Origin: Vibrio anguillarum
Lineage (GTDB): Bacteria; Pseudomonadota; Gammaproteobacteria; Enterobacterales; Vibrionaceae
Direction: 5' to 3'
NCBI RefSeq assembly: GCF_001989995.2
Contig: NZ_JAHGUP010000040.1
Location: 41,822 to 105,821, forward strand
DNA: 64,000 bases
Below, piece by piece: positions 43,650 through 52,039 of the stretch (position 1 is the stretch's first letter; each line of letters starts with the position of its first letter). A program made the position numbers and the translations under genes. The notes under the pieces were generated by a model that was not told where the DNA came from, made no database searches, and worked only from the letters and a program-made list of their open reading frames with translations.

Positions 43650-44030
43650 TCATTCCAATTAACTTCATTTCGGCCATCTATTATCACTTGGCTCGCCCGA
43701 GGACAGTGTTTCAAGAAAAGCCATTCCAAGAAAAGTATGGATGATATTTTTTGGCAACGAAATGACCTCGATTAATCATGAAATAGTGTGTTGGAATTCG
43801 ACATTCCATGTCGCTAATGTGAGACTTTGTGCCCAAGTCGCGAAAGAGGGAATAAAGAGTATTGCTGCCGCTAATCGACATACACATTTTGATTTTAACA
43901 TCGCAATACCTCACTGATCGAATCCGAAGGCTTAGCCTATCAGGTTCGGTGAAATTTCAAGAGGAAAAATCAAAAATTTGCAATTTTCATCGTTTCTTTT
44001 CTAAGTGAGATCTACTACTCCAAGATCGCA

Positions 44031-44044
44031 TTGATCTTGTTCAA
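44031..44044. promoter_or_regulatory. FNR box, upstream imperfect copy
   Basis: TTGATCTTGTTCAA differs at one position from the FNR consensus TTGAT-N4-ATCAA. It lies 27 bp (centre to centre) upstream of the perfect box at 44058, in the nrdD promoter region. Confidence 0.55.
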
Positions 44045-44057
44045 TGTTCGGTTTTTA

Positions 44058-44071
44058 TTGATCCAAATCAA
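44058..44071. promoter_or_regulatory. FNR box, perfect consensus
   Basis: TTGATCCAAATCAA matches the FNR consensus TTGAT-N4-ATCAA at all ten positions. A TTAAAT at 44094-44099 would be a fitting -10 element for a class II promoter with the box near -41.5. Anaerobic induction of nrdDG is expected. Confidence 0.82.
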
Positions 44072-44102
44072 TACCCTGAGTTGGGAGTTTTCGTTAAATG
44101 CA

Positions 44103-44118
44103 CCACAATATATTGTGT
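44103..44118. promoter_or_regulatory. NrdR box 1
   Basis: CCACAATATATTGTGT contains a perfect 14-bp palindrome around TATA and matches the NrdR-box consensus (acaCAATATATTGTgt type). Its centre is 32 bp from that of the second box, the three-turn spacing typical of NrdR pairs. Confidence 0.82.
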
Positions 44119-44134
44119 CAGTCGGATAATAAAC

Positions 44135-44150
44135 TGCTCTATATAGTGTA
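44135..44150. promoter_or_regulatory. NrdR box 2
   Basis: TGCTCTATATAGTGTA keeps the TATATA core and a perfect right arm, with two mismatches in the left arm. It is 32 bp centre-to-centre from box 1, on the same helical face, consistent with cooperative binding of the ATP-cone repressor NrdR. Confidence 0.72.
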
Positions 44151-44190
44151 TTTGTGGATAACTCTGTGAGTATGCTAGGGGTAAGGAGAA

Positions 44191-46314
44191 ATGGTGAAAC
44201 CTATCGTAATCAAACGTGACGGATCGAGAGCCCCGTTCAACCGTGATCGCATTCAATCTGCCGTGGAAAGTGCAGCTGAACATATTGATAAAGAGATCGC
44301 TATTTACGCACTCAATGTGGCGTTGGCGGTAGAACTGAAGCTCAAAGATTACGATGAAGTCCATATCGCCGAGATTCAAACCTTAGTAGAGAACGAGCTA
44401 ATGCAAGGGCCCTATAAAGCATTAGCTCGTTCATACATCGAGTACCGACACGATCGTGATATCGCGCGTGAAAAGCAAAGTGCCTTGACGCAAGAGATTG
44501 AAGGCCTTATCGAAGAAAGTAATGCCGATCTGCTCAATGAAAATGCGAATAAAGACGGCAAAGTTATCCCAACGCAGCGTGACTTACTGGCTGGTATTGT
44601 GGCGAAACACTACGCTAAAACCCGCATTTTACCGCGTGATATTGTGCAAGCGCATGAAGAGGGTGATATCCACTATCATGACTTGGATTACGCTCCCTTT
44701 TTCCCAATGTTTAACTGCATGCTGATTGATTTAAAAGGCATGCTCACTCATGGCTTTAAAATGGGTAATGCGGAAATTGATACGCCAAAATCAATTTCAA
44801 CCGCCACCGCAGTGACCGCGCAAATTATCGCTCAGGTTGCGAGCCATATTTACGGCGGCACCACCATCAACCGTATCGATGAAGTGCTTGAACCTTATGT
44901 GACAGCCAGTTACGACAAACATTTAGAAATAGCAAAAGAGTGGGATATTCATCATCCCGAAGCCTTTGCTATGTCCCGTACAGAAAAAGAGTGCTACGAC
45001 GCATTCCAGTCACTTGAATATGAAGTCAACACTTTGCATACCGCGAATGGGCAAACTCCGTTTGTCACTTTCGGCTTTGGTCTAGGGACCAGTTGGGCCT
45101 CTAAATTGATTCAACAGTCAATTTTGAAAAATCGCATTGCTGGCTTAGGCAAAAATCGTAAAACGGCTGTATTCCCTAAATTGGTATTTGCCATCAAAGA
45201 TGGCTTAAATCATAAAGCGGAAGATCCAAATTATGACATTAAACAACTCGCATTAGAGTGTGCGACCAAACGCATGTACCCGGATATTCTCAACTACGAC
45301 AAAGTAGTTGAAGTGACGGGTTCATTCAAAACCCCAATGGGTTGCCGCAGCTTCTTAAATACCTATGAAGAAGGTGGTGAGCTGATTCACGAAGGGCGGA
45401 ATAATTTGGGAGTAGTCAGTCTCAATTTACCTCGTATCGCGCTGAAAGCGGGCCGAAATATTGAACAGTTCTACACATTACTCGATAAAAAATTAAAACT
45501 GGCTCGCCGTGCTTTAGAAACTCGCATCAGCCGCCTTGAAAAAGTCAAAGCACGCGTCGCACCTATTTTGTATATGGAAGGGGCATGTGGTGTTCGTTTA
45601 AAAGCCGATGATTCTATTGCCGATATATTCAAAAATGGCCGAGCATCTATCTCTTTGGGCTACATCGGTGTGCACGAAACCATTACTGCACTCTATGGCA
45701 GTGATACACATGTTTATGATGATAGTGAACTGCGAGATCGCGCGTTAGATATTATTAAATACCTGAAAGGGGCCGTTAACCAATGGGCGGAAGAAACCGG
45801 TTACGCATTCAGTTTGTACGGTACGCCAAGTGAGAATCTCTGCAGCCGTTTCTGCCGTATCGACACCAAAGAATTTGGTGTGATTGAAGGCGTAACGGAT
45901 AAAGGTTATTACACCAATAGCTTCCATTTGGATGTGCAAAAGAAAGTTAATCCATACGATAAGATTGATTTTGAGATGCCATATCCAGAGGTTTCAAGTG
46001 GTGGTTTTATCTGTTATGGAGAGTTCCCGAATATGCAGAAAAACATAGAAGCGCTTGAAAACGTTTGGGATTACAGTTACAGCCGTGTTCCTTATTATGG
46101 GACCAATACGCCAATTGATGAGTGCTATGAATGCGGTTTTACTGGCGAATTTGAGTGTACGAGTAAAGGGTTTACCTGTCCTAAATGTGGTAACCACGAC
46201 TCATCCAAAGTCTCCGTAACCCGCCGCGTGTGTGGCTACCTTGGTAGCCCAGATGCTCGTCCGTTTAACTTCGGTAAACAAGAAGAAGTTAAACGTCGCG
46301 TTAAACACTTGTAA
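44191..46314 (+). CDS. nrdD: Anaerobic (class III) ribonucleoside-triphosphate reductase
   Basis: This 707-residue enzyme reduces ribonucleoside triphosphates to deoxy forms without oxygen. The N-terminal ATP-cone (VIKRDGSRAPFNRDRI) is the allosteric site. The body carries the HYHDLDYAPF motif. The C-terminus has a Zn site of two CxxC pairs (DECYECGF and FTCPKCGN) and the glycyl radical at Gly682 in RRVCGYLGSPDARPF. AAGGAG precedes the ATG. nrdG, its activase, follows after 23 bp. FNR and NrdR boxes upstream match the expected anaerobic and dNTP control. Confidence 0.97.
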   Translation: MVKPIVIKRDGSRAPFNRDRIQSAVESAAEHIDKEIAIYALNVALAVELKLKDYDEVHIAEIQTLVENELMQGPYKALARSYIEYRHDRDIAREKQSALTQEIEGLIEESNADLLNENANKDGKVIPTQRDLLAGIVAKHYAKTRILPRDIVQAHEEGDIHYHDLDYAPFFPMFNCMLIDLKGMLTHGFKMGNAEIDTPKSISTATAVTAQIIAQVASHIYGGTTINRIDEVLEPYVTASYDKHLEIAKEWDIHHPEAFAMSRTEKECYDAFQSLEYEVNTLHTANGQTPFVTFGFGLGTSWASKLIQQSILKNRIAGLGKNRKTAVFPKLVFAIKDGLNHKAEDPNYDIKQLALECATKRMYPDILNYDKVVEVTGSFKTPMGCRSFLNTYEEGGELIHEGRNNLGVVSLNLPRIALKAGRNIEQFYTLLDKKLKLARRALETRISRLEKVKARVAPILYMEGACGVRLKADDSIADIFKNGRASISLGYIGVHETITALYGSDTHVYDDSELRDRALDIIKYLKGAVNQWAEETGYAFSLYGTPSENLCSRFCRIDTKEFGVIEGVTDKGYYTNSFHLDVQKKVNPYDKIDFEMPYPEVSSGGFICYGEFPNMQKNIEALENVWDYSYSRVPYYGTNTPIDECYECGFTGEFECTSKGFTCPKCGNHDSSKVSVTRRVCGYLGSPDARPFNFGKQEEVKRRVKHL

Positions 46315-46337
46315 GTGATAGTGAGTAACCTGCTGGC

Positions 46338-46805
46338 ATGAATTATCACCAATACCATCCGATTGATGTTGTGAATGGCCCGGGGACGCGTTGTACGCTG
46401 TTCGTCTCCGGCTGTGAACATCAGTGCAAAGGATGTTACAACAAAGGGACTTGGTCGCTGCATTCTGGCCACACTTACAATCAGCAACTAGAGCAGCAGA
46501 TCATCACTGATTTGAACGACACGCGCATCAAGCGACGAGGATTATCCTTGTCGGGTGGCGATCCCTTACACCCGCAAAACCTTGCTTCTATTTTGCAGTT
46601 GGTTAAACGAGTAAAGACTGAATGTGTGGGGAAAGATATCTGGTTATGGACGGGATATACCCTAAACGAACTCAGTGATGCTCAAAGACAAGTCATTGAA
46701 TATGTTGATGTCTTGATTGATGGAAATTTTGAACAGGATAAAGCCGATCCAAGCTTAGAATGGCGAGGCAGTGCCAATCAAATAATCCATCAATTTAAAC
46801 TGTAA
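46338..46805 (+). CDS. nrdG: Anaerobic ribonucleotide reductase activating protein
   Basis: The 155-residue radical-SAM enzyme carries the 4Fe-4S motif C26-EHQ-C30-KG-C33 and uses SAM to install the glycyl radical on NrdD. It shows GPGTRCTLFVSGC and LSGGDPLHPQN. The gene is co-transcribed with nrdD and has usual length for NrdG (about 154). Confidence 0.96.
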   Translation: MNYHQYHPIDVVNGPGTRCTLFVSGCEHQCKGCYNKGTWSLHSGHTYNQQLEQQIITDLNDTRIKRRGLSLSGGDPLHPQNLASILQLVKRVKTECVGKDIWLWTGYTLNELSDAQRQVIEYVDVLIDGNFEQDKADPSLEWRGSANQIIHQFKL

Positions 46806-46828
46806 AAATTATGTATCTAGTGCTAACT

Positions 46829-46868
46829 TGAAGGTCATTACTTGAATTTCAAAGGGTTGTGACCTTCA
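46829..46868 (+). promoter_or_regulatory. Inverted repeat spanning the aminotransferase translation start
   Basis: TGAAGGTCA (46829-46837) and TGACCTTCA (46860-46868) are perfect 9-bp arms around a 22-nt loop. The loop holds AAAGGG (46851-46856), the only nearby Shine-Dalgarno-like sequence, and the right arm ends on the A of the ATG at 46868. It could be an mRNA hairpin controlling translation or a protein operator. Confidence 0.5.
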
Positions 46869-48049
46869 TGTTTTCACATTTACCAACACCAACACTCGAT
46901 CCAATACTTTCATTATCGGTTGCATACCGCAACGATCCTCGCAGCGAAAAAGTTGACCTAGGCATTGGCGTTTATCGTAATAGCCAAGGAGAGACGCCGA
47001 TTATGCGCGCCATTGCCAAAGCGCAAGAGCACGTGATTGCCACACAAACCACTAAATCGTATGTTGGACTTGCTGGGTGTGAAGAGTTTAACCAAAGCAT
47101 GGTGAACTTATTATTGTCTGGCACTTCAGTGCTTGATCGTGTGGCTGCGATTCAAACGCCCGGAGCAAGTGGTGCGCTGCGTATGCTCGGTGACTTAATG
47201 CACGTAGCGCAACCAGAAACGACGGTGTGGATTACTGACCCAAGTTACGTCAATCATAAACCTGTGATGGAAGCGGCGGGTTTAAAAGTGAAATATTATT
47301 CTTACTTCTGTCGCGAGACTAAGCAAGTCGATACTGCACGGATGCTTGATGATTTATCGCAAGCAGGGCCAAAAGATGTGGTGCTTATCCATGGTTGCTG
47401 CCATAACCCAACTGGCGCGGATATTGATTTCGCCGCATGGCAAGCGATCACCAGTCTTGCGCAGAAAAATGGCTTCATCCCTTTTGTTGATGTTGCCTAC
47501 CAAGGGTTTGGTGAAGGTCTTGAAGAGGATGTGAAAGGGCTGCGTTTTATGGCAAACAACGTCGAAGAGATGTTGATCACTACCTCTTGTTCAAAGAACT
47601 TTGGTCTCTACCGAGAACGAACTGGTGCCGCGATTGTTGTCGGTAAAAACGCACAAGATGTAGCGAATGCAAAAGGTAAATTACTAACGTTAGCCCGTTC
47701 GACCTACACTATGCCGCCCGATCATGGTGCTGCACTGGTGAAAACTATTTTACAAAATCAAGCATTAACCGCGATTTGGAAGCAAGAGTTAAGTGAAATG
47801 CAACAGCGTTTGTTAAACCTGCGTCAAACCTTGTGTAATCATTTGAGAAATCAGCACAATACTTCACAATTCGATTTTATCGAAAGTCACAAAGGGATGT
47901 TTACTGTGCTAGGCTTTACTCCAGAACAGATGGCTCAGCTACGTGATCAATATGGAATCTATGGGGTAGGTGATGGCCGAATTAACATTGCAGGCTTATC
48001 AGAACAACATATTCCGTATGTTGCTCAAGCCATAGTGAATGTCTCTTAA
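46868..48049 (+). CDS. Aromatic-amino-acid/aspartate aminotransferase (class I, PLP)
   Basis: The 393-residue enzyme is an AspC/TyrB-type class I aminotransferase. It shows VDLGIGVYRN, IQTPGASGALRM, HGCCHNPTG, the PLP Lys in SCSKNFGLYRERTGA and the C-terminal region for substrate Arg. AspC and TyrB cannot be separated by eye, so no symbol is given. The start is the ATG at 46868; a GTG at 46859 is in frame but sits too close to AAAGGG. It stands 62 bp after nrdG and may be partly co-transcribed. Confidence 0.93.
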   Translation: MFSHLPTPTLDPILSLSVAYRNDPRSEKVDLGIGVYRNSQGETPIMRAIAKAQEHVIATQTTKSYVGLAGCEEFNQSMVNLLLSGTSVLDRVAAIQTPGASGALRMLGDLMHVAQPETTVWITDPSYVNHKPVMEAAGLKVKYYSYFCRETKQVDTARMLDDLSQAGPKDVVLIHGCCHNPTGADIDFAAWQAITSLAQKNGFIPFVDVAYQGFGEGLEEDVKGLRFMANNVEEMLITTSCSKNFGLYRERTGAAIVVGKNAQDVANAKGKLLTLARSTYTMPPDHGAALVKTILQNQALTAIWKQELSEMQQRLLNLRQTLCNHLRNQHNTSQFDFIESHKGMFTVLGFTPEQMAQLRDQYGIYGVGDGRINIAGLSEQHIPYVAQAIVNVS

Positions 48050-48077
48050 ATATTTATCAGTTTGATTAGGTGGGTCA

Positions 48078-48698
48078 ATGAAACAACACTTGAAACTTAT
48101 TGCTCTTTTAATGTTGAGTACTGGTTTGATGGCATGTAGTACGCTAAACCAAACCTCAACACAACCAGAGCAAAAGCCAAAAGTTGAAGAGCCAAAACAA
48201 CAAAATACTGAGGCACAAAAACCGGTTGAAAAACCCTCAAAAGAGCCAGTTGTGGTGAAGGCCAAAAAAACCTCTGATGGTAAGCTTATTTTGGGCGAAA
48301 AAGAGTGGGTTTATGTGCCGAGTTTGAACGAAAGCTTCAAAGCGCGTATCGATACCGGGGCGGCCACCTCTTCAATTAGTGCCGTGGATGTTGTTGCTTT
48401 TGAACGCGATGGAAATGATTGGGTCAAGTTCAGGATTGAACACGATGACATCAAAAGTGATGAGATAAGTTTACCTGTTGAACGCTGGGTTAGAATTCGG
48501 CAATCCAGTGCAGAGGGTACACAAAGACGTGCGGTCGTTGTCGCTTGGATTGAAATTGGTGATCTCAAAGAAAGAACCGAATTTACGCTTGCCGATCGTA
48601 CACATCTGACTTATCCACTGTTACTTGGTCGTAGTTTCTTTAAAGATGTAGCGCTTGTTGATGTGAGCCGAAAGTACGTGCAGGATAAACGTAAATAG
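48078..48698 (+). CDS. Retropepsin-like zinc/aspartic protease-domain lipoprotein (PF05618 type)
   Basis: The 206-residue precursor has a lipoprotein signal with lipobox LMAC (Cys20), a Pro/Lys/Glu/Gln-rich linker (about 28-62) and a C-terminal single retropepsin-like domain. That domain has ARIDTGAATSSISA near residue 91-100, whose D-T-G-A is the catalytic-type motif, and LLLGRSFFKDVALVD. Family members were first called ATP-dependent zinc proteases, but the fold is aspartic-protease-like. It should sit on the inner leaflet of the outer membrane or outer face of the inner membrane. The linker suggests it reaches through or along peptidoglycan (inference). Confidence 0.85.
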   Translation: MKQHLKLIALLMLSTGLMACSTLNQTSTQPEQKPKVEEPKQQNTEAQKPVEKPSKEPVVVKAKKTSDGKLILGEKEWVYVPSLNESFKARIDTGAATSSISAVDVVAFERDGNDWVKFRIEHDDIKSDEISLPVERWVRIRQSSAEGTQRRAVVVAWIEIGDLKERTEFTLADRTHLTYPLLLGRSFFKDVALVDVSRKYVQDKRK

Positions 48699-48727
48699 AG
48701 ATACCTCACTTCTTAGCTCAACCTAAC

Positions 48728-48752
48728 AGCCAGCACTTGTTGCTGGCTTTTT
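48728..48752 (+). terminator. Terminator after the retropepsin-like gene
   Basis: The stem AGCCAGCA (48728-48735) and TGCTGGCT (48741-48748), with loop CTTGT, is followed by TTTTC. Confidence 0.82.
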
Positions 48753-49013
48753 CTTACCTCCAATTCCCTAGTTGTAACAGCAGTCTTCATTCCTCATTAC
48801 TTTATTCGATATTTGCTCAATAAAATGATGCGCTGTGTTGAATAATGTTTAAAAACCATTGTGTTAAGTTTGTTAAAAAGACGATGGCGTCTAAAATGAA
48901 AACATACCACCTGCATTGGTAAACCTAAAAGGTGTTAACTCAGGATCTGATATACAAAACACTGCTTAAACCCACGCCGAGCAGTGATATGACTGCTAAT
49001 AAGGAAATTGTCT
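48753..49013 (+). promoter_or_regulatory. Promoter region of the DHH phosphoesterase gene
   Basis: After the terminator, the AT-rich gap before 49014 holds no ORF. A sigma70-like candidate is TTGTTA (48870-48875), a 16-bp spacer and TAAAAT (48892-48897). The spacer contains GACG-ATGG-CGTC, a small inverted repeat. AAGGAAA near 49001 is the ribosome binding site. Confidence 0.4.
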
Positions 49014-49961
49014 ATGTCTGAGCATCAACAAGCTGAAAGTAAATTTAGATTAGTGACACGCAGCGATTTTGATGGGCTGGTTTGTGCCGTGTTGCTCAAA
49101 AAACTCAACCTAATTGACGAGATCGTATTTGTTCACCCAAAGGATATGCAAGATGGGAAGGTGACGACAACTGAGCGTGACATTGTCACTAACCTGCCTT
49201 ACGTCGCTAATGCTCACTTAATTTTTGATCATCACTTATCGGAAACTATTCGCAATCAAGGTGAAAGGCCGAATCATATTATTGATCCAAACGCGCCGTC
49301 TGCCGCGCATGTAGTATGGCAATATTATGGCGGACTGGATACGTTTCCCTCTCAGTGGCAAGAGATGCTGATTGCTGTCGACAAAGGTGACTCCGCGCAG
49401 TTTACTCGGGATGAAGTACTTGATTCTGCGGGATGGAATTTACTGAATTTCCTGATGGATGCAAGAACAGGTTTAGGGCGCTTCCATGAATTTCGTATCT
49501 CCAATTATCAGTTAATGATGGATCTCATCGACTACTGTGCGAACCACTCCATTGCCGAGATTCTTGCTCTGCCGGACGTTCAAGAGCGCGTTACTTTGTA
49601 CCGTGAGCATGAAATTCTATCTAAACAGCAGATTCAACGTTGTGCCAAAGTCTATAAAAACCTTGTCATTCTTGATTTGACGGGTGAAGAAATTATTTAC
49701 GCGGGGAATCGGTTTATCATTTATGCCTTATTTCCCCAGTGTAATATCTCGATTCACAAAATGTGGGGCTTTCAGAAGCAAAATATCGTGTTTGCTACGG
49801 GGAAATCTATTTTTGATCGTGGCTCGAAAACCAATGTAGGCGGATTAATGCTCAAATATGGTGGTGGAGGCCATCAAGCGGCTGGAACGTGCCAAATTGC
49901 TCTTGAAATGGCCGAGCAGGTAGAAAAAGAGCTGATCAGCCAAATTACCACAGATGGCTGA
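49014..49961 (+). CDS. DHH-DHHA1 family phosphoesterase (exopolyphosphatase-related)
   Basis: The 315-residue protein has an N-terminal RSDFDGLVCAVLL metal-site Asp motif, IFDHHLSE (the DHH motif) and VDKGDSAQ. The C-terminal DHHA1 half has GGLMLKYGGGGHQAAGTCQI. Proteins of this group include nanoRNases, c-di-AMP phosphodiesterases and putative exopolyphosphatases; which applies here cannot be told. The ATG at 49014 has AAGGAAA upstream; an in-frame TTG at 49008 is less likely. The gene is monocistronic with its own terminator. Confidence 0.88.
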   Translation: MSEHQQAESKFRLVTRSDFDGLVCAVLLKKLNLIDEIVFVHPKDMQDGKVTTTERDIVTNLPYVANAHLIFDHHLSETIRNQGERPNHIIDPNAPSAAHVVWQYYGGLDTFPSQWQEMLIAVDKGDSAQFTRDEVLDSAGWNLLNFLMDARTGLGRFHEFRISNYQLMMDLIDYCANHSIAEILALPDVQERVTLYREHEILSKQQIQRCAKVYKNLVILDLTGEEIIYAGNRFIIYALFPQCNISIHKMWGFQKQNIVFATGKSIFDRGSKTNVGGLMLKYGGGGHQAAGTCQIALEMAEQVEKELISQITTDG

Positions 49962-49970
49962 AGCTGGTGG

Positions 49971-49994
49971 AGCCCTGCATGGCGGGGCTTTTTA
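49971..49994 (+). terminator. Terminator after the DHH phosphoesterase gene
   Basis: AGCCCTGC (49971-49978) pairs with GCGGGGCT (49982-49989) with one G.T, closed by loop ATG, and is followed by TTTTTA. It ends 33 bp past the stop. Confidence 0.8.
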
Positions 49995-50212
49995 TCTCAT
50001 CGCGGCGTTTTCTATACGTTTCGTTCCTAAAACCACAAAGTTACCAGTTCTTATTGAGACGCACCACTTACCAGCAATGCCAAGTTGCTTCGTTATAATT
50101 GCAGCTTGGGGTTTCGTAAATCTTATTTTTCTCTATACTTACCCAAGTGACTGAATTATTAATAGTTTACACCGATGGAATGTCGCGAAGTTATCAATGG
50201 AAGGATTCTAGT

Positions 50213-52030
50213 ATGAGAAATATTAAGCCTACGCTGTTAGGTGTGACTGTGCTGCTGATGAGTGCTTTGGCGACTGCGGATGTTGTAGAAACCACAACAT
50301 TATCCGGCGTTGGGCAAGCCAAATATCCCGCCAATTTTTCTCATTTCGATTATGTTAATCCAAGCGCACCTAAGTACGGAAAAGTAACTTATGGCGAGGT
50401 AGGTACTTACGACAATTTTAACCGCTTTGCTTCCCGAGGCGCTCCGGCGGCAGGCAGTGGTGAGCTTTATGATCCACTGATGTTTGCGCCCAGCGACGAA
50501 ATTGATACCTATTATCCATTGATTGCTTCTAAAGTCCGTTATTCTGATGACTATTCGTGGCTAGAACTAGATATCAACCCGAACGCACGTTTTCAAGACG
50601 GTAAACCGATCACCGCGCAAGATGTTGAGTTTACGTTCAACAAGTTCATGACAGAAGGAGTGCCTCAATATCGACTGTTTTACAAAGCGGTTAAATCGGT
50701 AACGGCGATCCATCCTTTAACGGTTCGTATTGAGATGTCAGAACCTAATAGAGAAAAGCTTTTTAGTTTGGCTCAATCAACTCAAGTGTTGCCTAAGCAC
50801 TATTGGCAGGATAAAAACTTAGCAGAACCATTAAATGAACCGCCAGTCGGCAGCGGTCCTTACAAAGTCGTACGTTATCAAACTGGGCAGAGTGTCACTT
50901 ATGAGTTGCAGAAAGATTATTGGGCTGCCAACTTACCAGTCAACATTGGGCGGCATAATTTCAAGCAGATCCAATACGACTATTACCGCGACGATACCGT
51001 AATGCTTGAGGCATTTAAAGCTGGGGAATTTGATATTCGCCAAGAGAGTTCGGCGAAGTTTTGGGCCAGCTCATACACTGGATTGAACTTCGATAAAGGA
51101 TTCATCAAGAAAGAAGCGATCGCGCATAATAGTCCAGCTTCAACCCAAGGTTTTGTATTTAATATTCAACGAGAAGTGTTTAGTGATCCGAAAGTGCGCG
51201 AGGCTTTGACCTATGCGATGGATTTTGAATGGATGAACAAAAATATGTTCTACGATCAATATTCGCGAACGCGTAGCTATTTTCAAAACACAGAGTATGA
51301 AGCGAAAGGTCTTCCCTCCACTGATGAACTCACTATTCTTACACCACTAAAAGATAAGATCCCAGAACGTGTTTTTACCCAAAAATACCAACCACCAGTG
51401 ACGGATGGGTCTGGTCGTATTCGTCAACAACTACGAGTCGCTTTTCAATTGCTCAAAGAGGCGGGGTGGGAGCTGAAAGATAAAGTGATGACCCATAAAG
51501 AAACGGGTAAAGCGTTTGAGTTTGAGTTATTGATCTACAGTCCGACCACGGAACGCATTGCTATTCCTTTGCAAAAAAATCTAAAACAGCTTGGTATCGA
51601 GATGAAGATTCGCTCAGTGGATACCACACAATATCTTAAGCGTTTGCGCGATAGAGATTTTGACATGCTTTCGTCGGCCTATGCGGCGAATCCTTACCCA
51701 AGTCCTAACTTGTTGATTATCTGGAATTCAAACTACATCGATTCAACGTACAATCGCGCCGGAGTGGCAGACCCAGTTGTCGACTTCCTCACTGAACAAA
51801 TTGCCGCCAATCAAGAGCATCCAGAAAAATTATTGCCTTTAGGCCGAGCATTAGATCGCGTTCTACAATGGAATTTTTATCTGATCCCACAGTGGTATCT
51901 GAGCCAATATCGTATCGCAACTTGGGACAAATTCGAGCGCCCTAGCGTGATGCCAAAATATGATATTGGTCTTGATACTTGGTGGGTTTCGGAGCAGAAA
52001 GCGCAATTGCTACCAGAAAAACGCCGTTAA
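50213..52030 (+). CDS. yejA: Peptide ABC transporter, periplasmic binding protein YejA
   Basis: The 605-residue precursor has a signal peptide (ending ALATA) and is a long SBP_bac_5 oligopeptide-binding protein: YGEVGTYDNFNRFASRG, ARFQDGKPITAQDVEFTFNK, PVGSGPYKVVRYQTGQ. It is followed at once by yejB, yejE and yejF, which fixes the identity. YejABEF imports peptides and the antibiotic microcin C, and is linked to resistance to host antimicrobial peptides. The ATG at 50213 has AAGGA upstream; the frame is open to 50147 without better starts. Confidence 0.94.
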   Translation: MRNIKPTLLGVTVLLMSALATADVVETTTLSGVGQAKYPANFSHFDYVNPSAPKYGKVTYGEVGTYDNFNRFASRGAPAAGSGELYDPLMFAPSDEIDTYYPLIASKVRYSDDYSWLELDINPNARFQDGKPITAQDVEFTFNKFMTEGVPQYRLFYKAVKSVTAIHPLTVRIEMSEPNREKLFSLAQSTQVLPKHYWQDKNLAEPLNEPPVGSGPYKVVRYQTGQSVTYELQKDYWAANLPVNIGRHNFKQIQYDYYRDDTVMLEAFKAGEFDIRQESSAKFWASSYTGLNFDKGFIKKEAIAHNSPASTQGFVFNIQREVFSDPKVREALTYAMDFEWMNKNMFYDQYSRTRSYFQNTEYEAKGLPSTDELTILTPLKDKIPERVFTQKYQPPVTDGSGRIRQQLRVAFQLLKEAGWELKDKVMTHKETGKAFEFELLIYSPTTERIAIPLQKNLKQLGIEMKIRSVDTTQYLKRLRDRDFDMLSSAYAANPYPSPNLLIIWNSNYIDSTYNRAGVADPVVDFLTEQIAANQEHPEKLLPLGRALDRVLQWNFYLIPQWYLSQYRIATWDKFERPSVMPKYDIGLDTWWVSEQKAQLLPEKRR

Positions 52031-52039
52031 GAGGATGCA

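Larger units (their letters stand above)
43650..44190. other. Long intergenic region upstream of nrdD
   Basis: This 541-bp stretch has two parts. From about 44030 onward it is a regulatory region with FNR and NrdR boxes (separate entries). The part 43650-44030 holds no credible ORF: the 67-codon frame on the minus strand has no ribosome binding site or family features. It does contain a direct repeat CAAGAAAAG (about 43711 and 43727) and a hairpin-like CCGAA...TTCGG near 43925-43950. It could hide a small RNA or gene remnant. Confidence 0.5.

Noticed and set aside
43711..43914. 67-codon minus-strand frame in the nrdD upstream gap
   Set aside because: No ribosome binding site, no family features and irregular codon use; treated as non-coding.
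49954..50154. 66-codon plus-strand frame after the DHH phosphoesterase
   Set aside because: It runs through the terminator hairpin and overlaps the preceding stop; no coding character.
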